Below the pieces are notes generated by a model. It saw only the letters and a list, made by a program, of their open reading frames with translations, was not told the DNA's origin and made no database searches. This document shows positions 39,069 through 47,629 of a stretch of 64,000 bases of DNA, one piece after another. Every line of letters begins with the position of its first letter. The stretch's first letter is position 1. The position numbers and the translations under genes were made by a program. This stretch comes from Alphaproteobacteria bacterium (lineage in GTDB: Bacteria; Pseudomonadota; Alphaproteobacteria; UBA2136; UBA6156), in assembly GCA_027485835.1 (NCBI GenBank), contig JAIXQG010000001.1, forward strand, positions 195,902-259,901, in the 5' to 3' direction.

Positions 39069-40040
39069 TTAGTCATCGACCTTCAGTTGGGCTTCGGTAA
39101 AGCCTGCACTTACCGCTTTTTGCAGTGCGGCGTCGGCATCCGCCACGCTATGGAACGGCCCGGCGCGGACACGCAGCAACGTGTTACCACCGGCTTCGAA
39201 CTGGCTGAGGGCGGCGGTTTCGAACGTTTGCGAGAGCTTTTTCATTTGCTCGGTTGCGTTAGCCTCGGAGCTGTAGGCACCGATTTGGACGTAGACGAAG
39301 GTTTTCTTCAGCGGTTTGGTGTCGGTAAAGACGCGGTCTTCGTAAGCCGGTGGTTTGGGAAGTGAGACTGCCGGTTTGGGAGGTTGCATGCTGCGCTGTT
39401 GGGCTGGGTCGGCCTTGGGCAACGGTGCGAGAGATTCTTCCTCGGTACCGCCACCCACACCTACGCTGGCGAGGCGTTCGGCGCGGATGTCGTTTTTGGA
39501 CATGTCGGTTGAGGGTTTGAAATAACCGCCCTTGTAGCCCCCTGCCACGTGGTGCGGACCGCCGATGGCCTCGACCAGCACGGGAGCGGTGCCCGAGCGC
39601 GCCATGTCCAATGACTGGGCGGCGGCGTAGGAGAGGTCGATAATCCGGCCGCGTACGAACGGGCCGCGGTCGTTGATCTTTACCACCACGCTTTTGCCGT
39701 TTTCCAAGTTCGTCACGCGGGCCACGGTGGGCAATGGCAGCGTTTTGTGGGCGGCGGTGAAGGCGTACATGTTGTAGCACTCGCCGTTGGCGGAGACTTT
39801 GCCGTGGAAGTCTTGTCCGTACCAGCTGGCGATGCCTTTTTCGGAATAGCCGAGGCTTTCGTTCATCGGTACGTAGCGGATCCCATCGACAATATACGGG
39901 TTGCCGACCTTGAGTGCGCCTTCCGGCGAGCATTTGTCGGCGTCGGCTTTTTTCAGCAGGTGGTTGCCGACGTATATCTGGCTGCAACCGGAGAGCAGGA
40001 CGGGGATGACAACAGCTAGGGACAGGCGGAGGAGAGACAT
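39069..40040 (-). CDS. rlpA: RlpA septal-ring lytic transglycosylase
   Basis: 323 residues. Lipoprotein signal with lipobox LLSGC (Cys19), a double-psi beta-barrel with GIASWYGQDFHGK (about 70-82), NGECYNMYAFTAAHKTLP and KINDRGPFVRGRIIDLS (about 121-137), and a C-terminal SPOR domain (about 245-320). RlpA cuts denuded glycan strands at the division septum. It lies upstream of the carboxypeptidase, both facing left. Confidence 0.95.
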   Translation of the reverse strand: MSLLRLSLAVVIPVLLSGCSQIYVGNHLLKKADADKCSPEGALKVGNPYIVDGIRYVPMNESLGYSEKGIASWYGQDFHGKVSANGECYNMYAFTAAHKTLPLPTVARVTNLENGKSVVVKINDRGPFVRGRIIDLSYAAAQSLDMARSGTAPVLVEAIGGPHHVAGGYKGGYFKPSTDMSKNDIRAERLASVGVGGGTEEESLAPLPKADPAQQRSMQPPKPAVSLPKPPAYEDRVFTDTKPLKKTFVYVQIGAYSSEANATEQMKKLSQTFETAALSQFEAGGNTLLRVRAGPFHSVADADAALQKAVSAGFTEAQLKVDD

Positions 40041-40061
40041 GGGGATGTGCGTGTGGTTGGG

Positions 40062-41069
40062 TTAGTTTTTGGCTTCGGCTTCGATGGTTTCGGCCAGCGA
40101 GAGCACCGACCATGCGAAGTACGACGAGTTGTTCCAGCTCAAAATGACGCTGAAGTTAGGGCCGAGCAGGTAGGCAGGGCCTTCTGCCTGCGGTTTGTAG
40201 TAACGCAGTTTGGTGCCGCCGGTTAGGTTGACTCCGGCAGGTACTTTAAAGCCGCGCTGCTGCCAGAAGGATAAGGTTTCTTGCTCGGATAGACCGCGCG
40301 TGTTGAGCTTAAGCCCCTTCTCGTTAAAGCCTGCGGCAAGCTGGTAGCGCCATGGTTGGCCCTTTTGCCAGCCGCGCTTGTGAAGATAGGTGGCGGCGGA
40401 AGCGAAGACGTCGGCTTCGTTGTCCCAGATATCGGCCATGCCGTCGTCGTCGCCGTCTGTGCCGTACGCCAGCCAGCTGGTGGGCATAAACTGGCACTGG
40501 CCCATGGCCCCTGCCCAGCTGCCGAGAAGCTCGCTTGGCTCTTTTCCGGTTTTTTGAGCGACCTCGAGTGCCGCGAAGGTTTCCTTACGGAAGTAATCCG
40601 ACCGCGGGGACTGCCATGCGAGTGTGGCGAGGGCTGGGATAATGGGGTGCGTGCCTTGGACTTCGCCGAAGCGGGTTTCGATTCCCCACAGGGCTACCAC
40701 TACGCTGGGCGAGACGCCGGTGCGGGCGTAGGCTTTTTCCAGCTCTGGCATGTGGTCCTTCAGGTTTTGGGTGCCGCGGGCGATACGCTCGGCCGAGAGC
40801 ATACTGCCGGTGTATTGGGCGAAGGTGCGGACGATTTCTGGCTGGGACTTCTCGGACTTTAACACCTGTGGGATTGGTGCGATGTTGCCGTCGAAGGCGG
40901 CGTCGAGCAGTTTGGGGTTGTGGCCTTTGCGTTCCGCCTCTTTACGGAGCTGGGCGTAGAAGCGGTTGAAGCTCTCATTCGTGGGGTTGTTAGCGTGCAT
41001 GCCGGACATGCTGGAGCAGGATGCTAAAGCAAGCGTAACGGCGGCGAGAGTGGCTTGGCGGAGATTCAT
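40062..41069 (-). CDS. Lytic murein transglycosylase, MltB family
   Basis: 335 residues from ATG 41069. Lipobox-like LASC (Cys18), then the MltB/SLT_2 fold: WGIETRFGEVQGTHP (about 133-147, catalytic Glu), GSWAGAMGQCQFMPTSWLAY (about 185) and DGDDDGMADIWDN. It cleaves peptidoglycan with 1,6-anhydro ring formation. The C-terminal peptidoglycan-binding domain of some relatives is missing. It stops 21 bases before rlpA and is probably cotranscribed with it. Confidence 0.9.
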   Translation of the reverse strand: MNLRQATLAAVTLALASCSSMSGMHANNPTNESFNRFYAQLRKEAERKGHNPKLLDAAFDGNIAPIPQVLKSEKSQPEIVRTFAQYTGSMLSAERIARGTQNLKDHMPELEKAYARTGVSPSVVVALWGIETRFGEVQGTHPIIPALATLAWQSPRSDYFRKETFAALEVAQKTGKEPSELLGSWAGAMGQCQFMPTSWLAYGTDGDDDGMADIWDNEADVFASAATYLHKRGWQKGQPWRYQLAAGFNEKGLKLNTRGLSEQETLSFWQQRGFKVPAGVNLTGGTKLRYYKPQAEGPAYLLGPNFSVILSWNNSSYFAWSVLSLAETIEAEAKN

Positions 41070-41180
41070 AACCCCATGGTAGCAGGCTGGCGCATGTTGG
41101 CGACCCCTTGCTGTATGCACCCCTGCCCTTTTGCGCTGGGGGTGGTGCAGAAAAGTGGCGGTTAACCTTGTTACCAGCAC

Positions 41181-41203
41181 AAAGGGGGCCTGAGCCCCCT
41201 TTG
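41181..41203 (-). terminator. Terminator downstream of beta-barrel gene
   Basis: AAAGGGGGC/GCCCCCTTT stem; followed on the minus strand by GTGCTGG. It lies 16 bases past the stop at 41219. Confidence 0.55.
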
Positions 41204-41218
41204 CGTGTGCGCATGAGC

Positions 41219-42484
41219 TTAGAACGTAAGGCCTGCAGTGAGGGTGACCGTGTTGCGCGCGTAGTCTCCGCCGGTGGCGTTGCTGTTACGCGTGGTGTGC
41301 AGGTACTGGCCCTTCAGGTTGAGGTTTTGCGAGACGAAGTACGTACCGCCGAGTTGGGCGGTGTAGTATTCGTCATCCCGCGCGGCGGCTGCGGTGTTGG
41401 AGTTATAATCGGCCGAGCGGAAGATGCCGTAGGCTTCCAGCAGCATACGGTCGGTCAGCTTGTGTTGACCGCCGACGGTGAACGAGGTTTGCAGGAAGCC
41501 GGAGCTATTGGAAAGCGTGGTTTCTTCGATGCTGCGGTCGAGGTTCAGGCTGAGCTGGGTGGCTTGGGTTGCATCCCAGATAAGCGAGCCGCCGTAGTTG
41601 AGGTTGCTGACGTCTTCCAGATTGCCGCTGTAGTCGCGGTTGAGGGTACCGACGTAGACATCGGAGTAGAGTGTGGGCGTCCAGTTGCTGCTGAAGCCGA
41701 TCGCGGTAGCGAGGCCGCTGTTATTGCGGGCTACGCTCTCCGAAGCGTCGTAGTTGCGGTGGTCGGTGGTCAGCTTCACATACGCGGTTTGGCGTGGGGC
41801 CAGCGTTTGCAGTACTTGTACGGTGCCTTCGCTCTCGACACGGTCGCGCAGGTTGTTGTTACGCAGGCTGCCGTTTGAGGTGTAACCGTTTTCGAAATCG
41901 ATATCCTTCACTTGTGTGGAAAGGCGGGTTTCGGTTTGGCCCATGCGCATGTTCCAAGAGCCCCCTGCGACGGCCGTGTGAATCAGTGTCGGTTTGGCGC
42001 TGCTGTTGAAGGATTCCGGCTGGCCACGGTCTTCTGCCGTTTTACGGTAGTTACCGTAGGCGCGCAGTTTATTGGTGCGGGAGATATCGTAACGGCCGTC
42101 TGCGCCGAAGGCGTAGGTTTGGGCATCGTCGTCGGTGTTATCGAGATTGCGTTCCATTTCGGCGGTGGCAAAGCTGTTAAGGGCGTGCTTGTTCCACTTG
42201 CTGGCGGCGGTGACAGTCGGGCTGAGGCGCAGCGAGGTGTCGGAGTCGCGGTTCGATTCTGTCGCGTAGAGGTTGTCGGTGCTTTGGGTGGTGGCATCGA
42301 GTTTGCTCTTCACGACAAACGAGCCGTATTGGCGGCCGGCTGCGGTGTTTTGTTTGGTGGTTTCCTTCGCCAGTGTGATGGGGGCAATAGCGGCTTTGGC
42401 CGGAGCTTCTGCTGCAAAACCGGCGGGGATGGCGAGGCTGGCCAGCAAAGCGGTACAGGCGAGCAGGCGCGTATTCTTGTTCAT
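41219..42484 (-). CDS. Outer-membrane beta-barrel protein (BBP2-like)
   Basis: 421 residues from ATG 42484, with AAAGGAG upstream. A signal peptide (LLACTALLASLAIPAGFAA) precedes a chain of amphipathic strands. It starts the barrel with LYATESNRDSDTSLRLSPTV and ends in Phe (TLTAGLTF), the usual outer-membrane signature. It is paralogous to the barrel at 61561-62823 (shared LRLGYQ-like strands, SIEETTLS.SSGFL and NATGGDYARN). Such barrels accompany exopolysaccharide export. It follows a paralogue of the small secreted protein found before the other barrel. Confidence 0.75.
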   Translation of the reverse strand: MNKNTRLLACTALLASLAIPAGFAAEAPAKAAIAPITLAKETTKQNTAAGRQYGSFVVKSKLDATTQSTDNLYATESNRDSDTSLRLSPTVTAASKWNKHALNSFATAEMERNLDNTDDDAQTYAFGADGRYDISRTNKLRAYGNYRKTAEDRGQPESFNSSAKPTLIHTAVAGGSWNMRMGQTETRLSTQVKDIDFENGYTSNGSLRNNNLRDRVESEGTVQVLQTLAPRQTAYVKLTTDHRNYDASESVARNNSGLATAIGFSSNWTPTLYSDVYVGTLNRDYSGNLEDVSNLNYGGSLIWDATQATQLSLNLDRSIEETTLSNSSGFLQTSFTVGGQHKLTDRMLLEAYGIFRSADYNSNTAAAARDDEYYTAQLGGTYFVSQNLNLKGQYLHTTRNSNATGGDYARNTVTLTAGLTF

Positions 42485-42560
42485 TGTCGTGACTCCTTTA
42501 ACGAAACAAGTATTGCCTCGTCCCGTTTCGCTCGCCAAGAGAGGGAGTGCTGAAAATGAG

Positions 42561-42589
42561 AAAAGCGGTGGCACTTATGCCACCGCTTT
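42561..42589 (-). terminator. Hairpin between secreted protein gene and barrel gene
   Basis: AAAGCGGTGGCA/TGCCACCGCTTT, a 12-bp stem, flanked by CTC/TTT on the minus strand. It lies between the genes 42609 and 41219 and may attenuate expression of the barrel. Confidence 0.6.
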
Positions 42590-42608
42590 GCTTAGGATTT
42601 AGGCAGGC

Positions 42609-43193
42609 CTAGAAAGGACCTCCGGGGCCTATAGGAGCGCCGGGACCTATAGGAGTTACTGGGAACATGGGTGTCAGATCAATGACATCTTCTACCGGAG
42701 GCATATCGTCGATAGGCTCTTCAGGAGGGAGGTCGTCGATTGGTTCTTCAGGCGGCAAGTCGTCGATCGGTTCTTCGTCTACGGGTGGTTCATCCACACC
42801 CGGTTCTTCTTCTACCGGTACTTTAATCTCTTCGTCGGCCGGAGGTGTCGGCTCTTGCTCGTTCAGCTGATTGGGGTTCTCGGTTTCCGGCAGCGGTGTA
42901 ATTTCCGGCTCGGCGACATCTTCCGGACCAGCGGCTGGTTCGATTGTGTTCATGCCGCTCAGGCTGGCCATGATCTCGGTGCTGGTTTGCACGCACTCGG
43001 CCGCCATGGGTTTTTGAGAGAGGAACGTGGCAATCAGCTGTTGCTTGGCGTCCTCGTTCGATTCCTTGGAAAGTTGCTCGGTGAGCTTGGCAATGTCGTT
43101 TTCGAAGATCTTGCAGTTCTTCTCTACAGCAAAGCCTTGGCTGGTGATACCGGCCGACAGGAGCAGGCCTGTCATAAGGATATGGGGTTTCAT
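42609..43193 (-). CDS. Secreted acidic/proline-rich repeat protein
   Basis: 194 residues from ATG 43193, with GGAAG upstream. After a signal peptide comes a 60-residue helical domain with two Cys, then EPAAGPE and ENPNQLNE, both also present in the protein at 61116. The second half is a low-complexity run with the unit EEPIDDLPP repeated three times (one variant) and a PIGPG end. Probably a periplasmic or surface protein working with the beta-barrel encoded next. Function unknown. Confidence 0.65.
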   Translation of the reverse strand: MKPHILMTGLLLSAGITSQGFAVEKNCKIFENDIAKLTEQLSKESNEDAKQQLIATFLSQKPMAAECVQTSTEIMASLSGMNTIEPAAGPEDVAEPEITPLPETENPNQLNEQEPTPPADEEIKVPVEEEPGVDEPPVDEEPIDDLPPEEPIDDLPPEEPIDDMPPVEDVIDLTPMFPVTPIGPGAPIGPGGPF

Positions 43194-43345
43194 TGTCGCT
43201 TCCTTTCGCTTTGACATGATGTATTGGCGATTTTGCGATTAATTCAAGCCCCCCTGCCCGTTTTTTCTCTTTAAATACGTGTTAGCGGCAACATATGTTT
43301 GAATTCAATATGTTGTTATTGCACGCTTTAAAGGCGGTGAGACTG

Positions 43346-45295
43346 CTAGGAGTGCTCGGGCGAGACCGATGCCAGCAGAACCGGTTTGGCGGAACGCTTG
43401 GGGTAGCGCAGCGGCTGGATGGGCATGATGGCGGGAGCGTTTTCCGGCAACAGCCACTCCTTGCGCGTAGCCACGGGCAGCAGAGGCTGCGAGAGGTGCG
43501 TTTGGAGGGTTTGCAGGGTGGCGCAGGGTGCGAGCTCATCCCGCGTGAGGAACAGCCCCGCGTTGCGCATGGCACAGCCTAGCGAGGTACGACTGGTAAA
43601 GACCGTAAATGCCGGGCTGAACAGCAGGCTCAGAATGATGGGCGAGAGCCAGACGCGGGTGGATGTATCCGGGATAAAGGCCAGAACGGCGACCAGCAGG
43701 AGTGCGAAAGCCATGTGGTAGCGGTGGCGTTGGAAGGATTCCTTCCAGCCGATGCCGCGCTCGGATCGCGGTTGGGCTTCCCATTTCACTACGCGGCCCA
43801 GCAAGGGCATGATGATGAAGGTGGTGTAGAACAACATAGCGACAGGTTGCAGCAGCATACCGAAGGCTTGCTCGAGCAGCGCGCTTTCTAGCATGCGGCG
43901 GCCCCCGCCGAAGGAACGGCGGATGCGCGGTTGGACAAAGGCGATGAAGAGCGTGAGCAGTTTGGGGCCAAACAAGAGCGAAAGTGTAAAGTAGAACAAT
44001 GCGCTACCGTATTGTGACTCTGCTCCGTAGCCCATGGTGGCGAGGCCGACGGTGGTGGCATCGGTTTGCGTGAGTAGCGACGCGAGGGACAGCACGACGA
44101 ATACGAGCCAGATGGGGCCTGTGGCGTAAGACATGATGCCGAGCGTCATGTGCAGGCGGTTGACGAAGTGGATGCCGTCGGCACGGATAAAGTGCTGGTG
44201 TTGCAGGTTGCCGGCGCACCAGCGGCGGTCGCGCTGCATGTAGTCGATCATGTTGGTCGGCAGTTCTTCGTAAGTGCCTTCAATGGTCGGCAGCAGCCAG
44301 GCTTCCCAGCCGCCACGGGCTAGAAGGGCGGCTTCGACGATATCGTGACTGAGAATACGGCCGCCAAGCGGGGCTTTGCCCGGCAAAGTGGGAAGGCCGC
44401 AGGTTTCGAGGAACGCGCGGGTGCGGATAAGGGCGTTGTGACCCCAGAAGTTGGCGTTGGCGCCTTGCCAGAACTCTAGCCCCAGAGCGGCGGGCAGCAT
44501 GTACAGGCGGGCCGAGAACTGCATGATGCGGCAGAACAGGGTTTCGCGCCCCACCGGCATAAACGAGGTTTGCAGCAGGCCGATGCGCGGGTGGCGCTCC
44601 ATCAGCACGATCATCCGGCGGATGGTTTCGCCGGACATGAGGCTGTCGGCATCCAGCACCAGCATATGGTCGTAAGCGCCGCCCCAGCGGGTGCAGAACT
44701 CTTTGACATTGCCGACTTTATAATCGGTGTTGTCGGCACGGCGGCGGTAGAAAACGGCGGGGCCGTGGGCATTCAACGTGTGCAGCAACGAGGTATAGGT
44801 GGTGGCCTCTTCATCAATCGCGGCGGATTGCTGGCTGTCGCTGAGAATGAAAATGTCGATATCGGAGGCTGTGCCCTTGGGTTGCAGAGCCGCCAGCGAG
44901 GCGCGCATGGTGCGGACGCGGGCGAAGACCTCGTGAGGGTCTTCATGGTAGGCCGGAATGAGAATGGCGGTGCGTGTGAGGGCGCTGGGAGTGAGGTTTT
45001 CAGGCGCGATGGCAAGGGCCTCGCGCTCCAGTGGTGTGCGGTTGCGGCCGATAAACCAGAGGATGAGGCCGAGAATCATGGCCCATGACGTAAACGACAG
45101 GACGCTGAAAAGAATAGCAAATACAAGGAAGAGCGCCATGTTGAGAGGCGATTCTATCAGCCCTGCGCTGCCGCCGGACATGTTCCAACCCAGATAGAGG
45201 CCCATGGAAATAAGTACCAAGGCAGGAATAAACGCCGACATGCGGCGGAGTATGAGGGACTGGTAAGTCACCGTGGGGGCAAGGCTTTTAGGCAT
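43346..45295 (-). CDS. opgH: Glucans biosynthesis glucosyltransferase H (OpgH/MdoH-like)
   Basis: 649 residues from ATG 45295 (a start 36 bases upstream is also open). Two N-terminal spans, a GT2 catalytic domain with LSDSQ, MLVLDADSLMSG (DxD) and MQRDRRWCAGN (QxxRW), then six or so C-terminal spans. OpgH polymerises UDP-glucose into periplasmic glucans across the inner membrane. It is shorter than E. coli OpgH (847 residues), missing much of the N-terminal extension. No opgG partner is adjacent. Confidence 0.85.
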   Translation of the reverse strand: MPKSLAPTVTYQSLILRRMSAFIPALVLISMGLYLGWNMSGGSAGLIESPLNMALFLVFAILFSVLSFTSWAMILGLILWFIGRNRTPLEREALAIAPENLTPSALTRTAILIPAYHEDPHEVFARVRTMRASLAALQPKGTASDIDIFILSDSQQSAAIDEEATTYTSLLHTLNAHGPAVFYRRRADNTDYKVGNVKEFCTRWGGAYDHMLVLDADSLMSGETIRRMIVLMERHPRIGLLQTSFMPVGRETLFCRIMQFSARLYMLPAALGLEFWQGANANFWGHNALIRTRAFLETCGLPTLPGKAPLGGRILSHDIVEAALLARGGWEAWLLPTIEGTYEELPTNMIDYMQRDRRWCAGNLQHQHFIRADGIHFVNRLHMTLGIMSYATGPIWLVFVVLSLASLLTQTDATTVGLATMGYGAESQYGSALFYFTLSLLFGPKLLTLFIAFVQPRIRRSFGGGRRMLESALLEQAFGMLLQPVAMLFYTTFIIMPLLGRVVKWEAQPRSERGIGWKESFQRHRYHMAFALLLVAVLAFIPDTSTRVWLSPIILSLLFSPAFTVFTSRTSLGCAMRNAGLFLTRDELAPCATLQTLQTHLSQPLLPVATRKEWLLPENAPAIMPIQPLRYPKRSAKPVLLASVSPEHS

Positions 45296-45488
45296 ACTCC
45301 ACGATATGGAGACAGCTTGATGGAAACACAAGGGGTGTGCCGTTTGGATGGGCGTACTTTTGTAAGTTTGAAAGGTTGTTGCAAGAATCTGTTGTGCCGC
45401 GGTGACAGGGGGATACGTGGGCTGATACCGAAAATACCACCTCGAATTTGAAGAAAACCGCAGATTTATGTGGTTTTTCTTAAAAATC

Positions 45489-45576
45489 TGGCGGAGGCGG
45501 TAGGATTCGAACCCACGGAACCTTGCGGCTCAACGGTTTTCAAGACCGCCGCTATCGACCACTCAGCCACGCCTCC
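45489..45576 (-). tRNA. tRNA-Ser(TGA)
   Basis: An 88-base class II cloverleaf on the minus strand with acceptor GGAGGCG, anticodon loop CTTGAAA (TGA), a long variable arm, T loop TTCGAAT and encoded CCA (45489-45491). A hairpin ending GGTTTTC follows at about 45450-45480. Confidence 0.95.
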
Positions 45577-45706
45577 GATGGCGTGTTGGTAGCATTCTCT
45601 TGCAAAGCTGTCCAGATACAGGGATTGGCCTTCTGCCGAAAATGATCCCTCCGTGGTCATTTTTCGAACGGCGCAAGCGCAGTGTGAAATCCCCTACGTC
45701 TCCCGT

Positions 45707-45755
45707 TTTAAAAGAAAATCCCCTCTTTCTGGCGAAGAGGGGATTTTCTTTTAAA
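45707..45755. terminator. Strong hairpin terminator between tRNA-Ser genes
   Basis: AAAGAAAATCCCCTCTT (45711-45727) pairs with AAGAGGGGATTTTCTTT (45735-45751), a 17-bp stem. It ends transcription of tRNA-Ser(CGA) on the minus strand. Confidence 0.75.
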
Positions 45756-45761
45756 AAACCA

Positions 45762-45849
45762 TGGCGGAAGCGGGGGGATTCGAACCCCCGAGGGATTGCT
45801 CCCAACCGGTTTTCGAGACCAGCACATTAAACCGCTCTGACACGCTTCC
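45762..45849 (-). tRNA. tRNA-Ser(CGA)
   Basis: An 88-base class II cloverleaf on the minus strand: acceptor GGAAGCG, anticodon loop CTCGAAA (CGA), long variable arm, T loop TTCGAAT, and CCA encoded at 45762-45764. Confidence 0.95.
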
Positions 45850-45943
45850 GAGAACTGAATACCCAAAAAGGAGGCATTTGCCAAGCCCAAAGCTCGTCTT
45901 TAAGCTGGACACCTTGCGGAATTCCGATTACAAACGCCGCACT

Positions 45944-46020
<77 letters not shown>

Positions 46021-46030
46021 TTCTTTGAAT

Positions 46031-46055
46031 AAGAGACCCTTTTGGGTCTCTTTTC
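46031..46055 (+). terminator. Terminator after tRNA-Pro
   Basis: AAGAGACCC/GGGTCTCTT stem with a four-base loop and following TTTCT. Confidence 0.75.
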
Positions 46056-47416
46056 TATTCTGCTATGGCTTGGAGCAGCAGGGCCATGGTGTTCATGCCT
46101 TTTTTCAGTTGGTCGAGGGAGTATTTCTCGTTGGGGGCGTGGAGGTCGTCGTCGGGCAGGCCGAAACCGACGAGGAGGACGGGGGATTTGAGGACGCTGT
46201 CGAACACCGCGCAGACGGGGACCGAGCCGCCCATGCGCATGGGGGCGGGCTCTTTGCCATACACTGTGGCCATGGCTTTGCGGGCCTTGAGCATGTAGGG
46301 GTTGTTCCAGTCGGTGTTCATCCCCGCCCCCATGCCGAGGGTTTTAACGGTGTGGGCGTAGCCCTTAGGCATGTGCTGTTCGATAGCCTTTTTGAGGCCA
46401 TCCAGAGCCGGTTGCGGGGCCATGCCGGGGGGGAGACGCAGGCTTATTTTGGCTTTGGCTTCGGCGGGAATTACGGTTTTCGAACCCTCTCCCATAAAGC
46501 CGCCGACGATGCCGTGAACCTCGAGAGTGGGGCGCAGGCCGGTGCGGGCGTAGGGCGAGTGCTCGTTTTCTCCGTAGAGTTGCGTGACGGCCATTTCTTC
46601 GTATAGCCCTGCATTAAAGTTGACGGGGTCGGCAGCCCAGAAGGCTTTTTCGTCGTCGGTTACGGCTGGAATGGCGGCTTGGAGCTCGGGGATATTGATG
46701 TGTCCGTCTTCACCCTTTAAGCGGCTGATGAGCAGCGTGAGGGCGTGCAGCGGGTTGGGCGCGACGCCACCGTAGTGGCCGGAGTGCATGTCGGTTTTGC
46801 CGCCCTTCACTTCGACTTCGGTATAAACAATCCCGCGAAGGCTGGTGCAGATGGAGGGGTGCTGCGGGCTGTACATGGAGGTGTCGCAGACGATCACGGC
46901 GTCGCATTTGAGGCGTTCGGCGTGGGCTTTGACATAGGCTTCTATACTGTGGCCACCGATTTCTTCTTCTGATTCCAGCACCACCTTCACGTTGACGGGG
47001 AGTTCTCCGTGGATGGTTTTTAGGGCTTGGAGTGCGCCGAGCCAGACCATGCATTGGCCTTTGTCGTCGTTGGCGCCGCGGGCGAAAAGTTTGCCGTCGC
47101 GGATGGTGGCCTCGAACGGTGGTGATTGCCAGAGTTCGAGCGGGTCGGCCGGTTGGACATCGACGTGGCCGTAGAAGAGTACGGTGGGTTTGCCTGCGTG
47201 CGGGCAGTGCTCGGCATAGATGACCGGCAGGCCTTCGGTTTCGGTGAACTCGACCGTGGGGAAACCCAGATTGCGGAGGTAGGATGCCGCCCACTCGCCT
47301 GCCCGGTACACATCGGCACGGTGTTGCGGCAGCGCGCTGATGCTGGGGATGGCGATCCATTCGGCCAGCTCTTTTAAGCGTTGGTCGAACTGGGAGTCTA
47401 TCGTGGTGGCGAGCAT
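46055..47416 (-). CDS. M20 family metallopeptidase (dipeptidase/carnosinase-like)
   Basis: 453 residues. Two-zinc M20 core: LFYGHVDVQPAD (about 82-93), ARGANDDKGQCMVWL (about 112-126), ESEEEIGG (about 148-155, catalytic Glu) and a lid domain at about 195-330. The closest family is cytosolic non-specific dipeptidase/ArgE-DapE type. It would release amino acids from dipeptides in the cytoplasm. It has no signal peptide and stands alone, convergent with tRNA-Pro. Confidence 0.85.
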   Translation of the reverse strand: MLATTIDSQFDQRLKELAEWIAIPSISALPQHRADVYRAGEWAASYLRNLGFPTVEFTETEGLPVIYAEHCPHAGKPTVLFYGHVDVQPADPLELWQSPPFEATIRDGKLFARGANDDKGQCMVWLGALQALKTIHGELPVNVKVVLESEEEIGGHSIEAYVKAHAERLKCDAVIVCDTSMYSPQHPSICTSLRGIVYTEVEVKGGKTDMHSGHYGGVAPNPLHALTLLISRLKGEDGHINIPELQAAIPAVTDDEKAFWAADPVNFNAGLYEEMAVTQLYGENEHSPYARTGLRPTLEVHGIVGGFMGEGSKTVIPAEAKAKISLRLPPGMAPQPALDGLKKAIEQHMPKGYAHTVKTLGMGAGMNTDWNNPYMLKARKAMATVYGKEPAPMRMGGSVPVCAVFDSVLKSPVLLVGFGLPDDDLHAPNEKYSLDQLKKGMNTMALLLQAIAE

Positions 47417-47629
47417 GGGAGATCTTTCTTATCTATTCATGCTAGGCGATGCGCATGACAAAGGTCAAGATACGCCTCTGAGGGGAGGTTTATGGTGATA
47501 CCACTCTTGCGTGTATCGTTTTGAGCACATGGTTTGCCAAAAGGAGTATTTTCCATGTTGATAGGCTTTGATCGATTGATTTTTATATGATTTGATTGAA
47601 GTCAAATAACAATAAAAAGTAGAACTCTT

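Noticed and set aside
42700..42790. Short tandem DNA repeats considered as a CRISPR-like array.
   Set aside because: The repeats are in-frame codons of a protein repeat, with no unique spacers. No CRISPR array or cas gene is seen in the window.
42667..42870. A Ser/Gly-repeat frame on the + strand opposite the acidic repeat protein.
   Set aside because: It is the mirror of the EEPIDDLPP repeats; the minus-strand gene has signal peptide, ribosome site and a paralogue.
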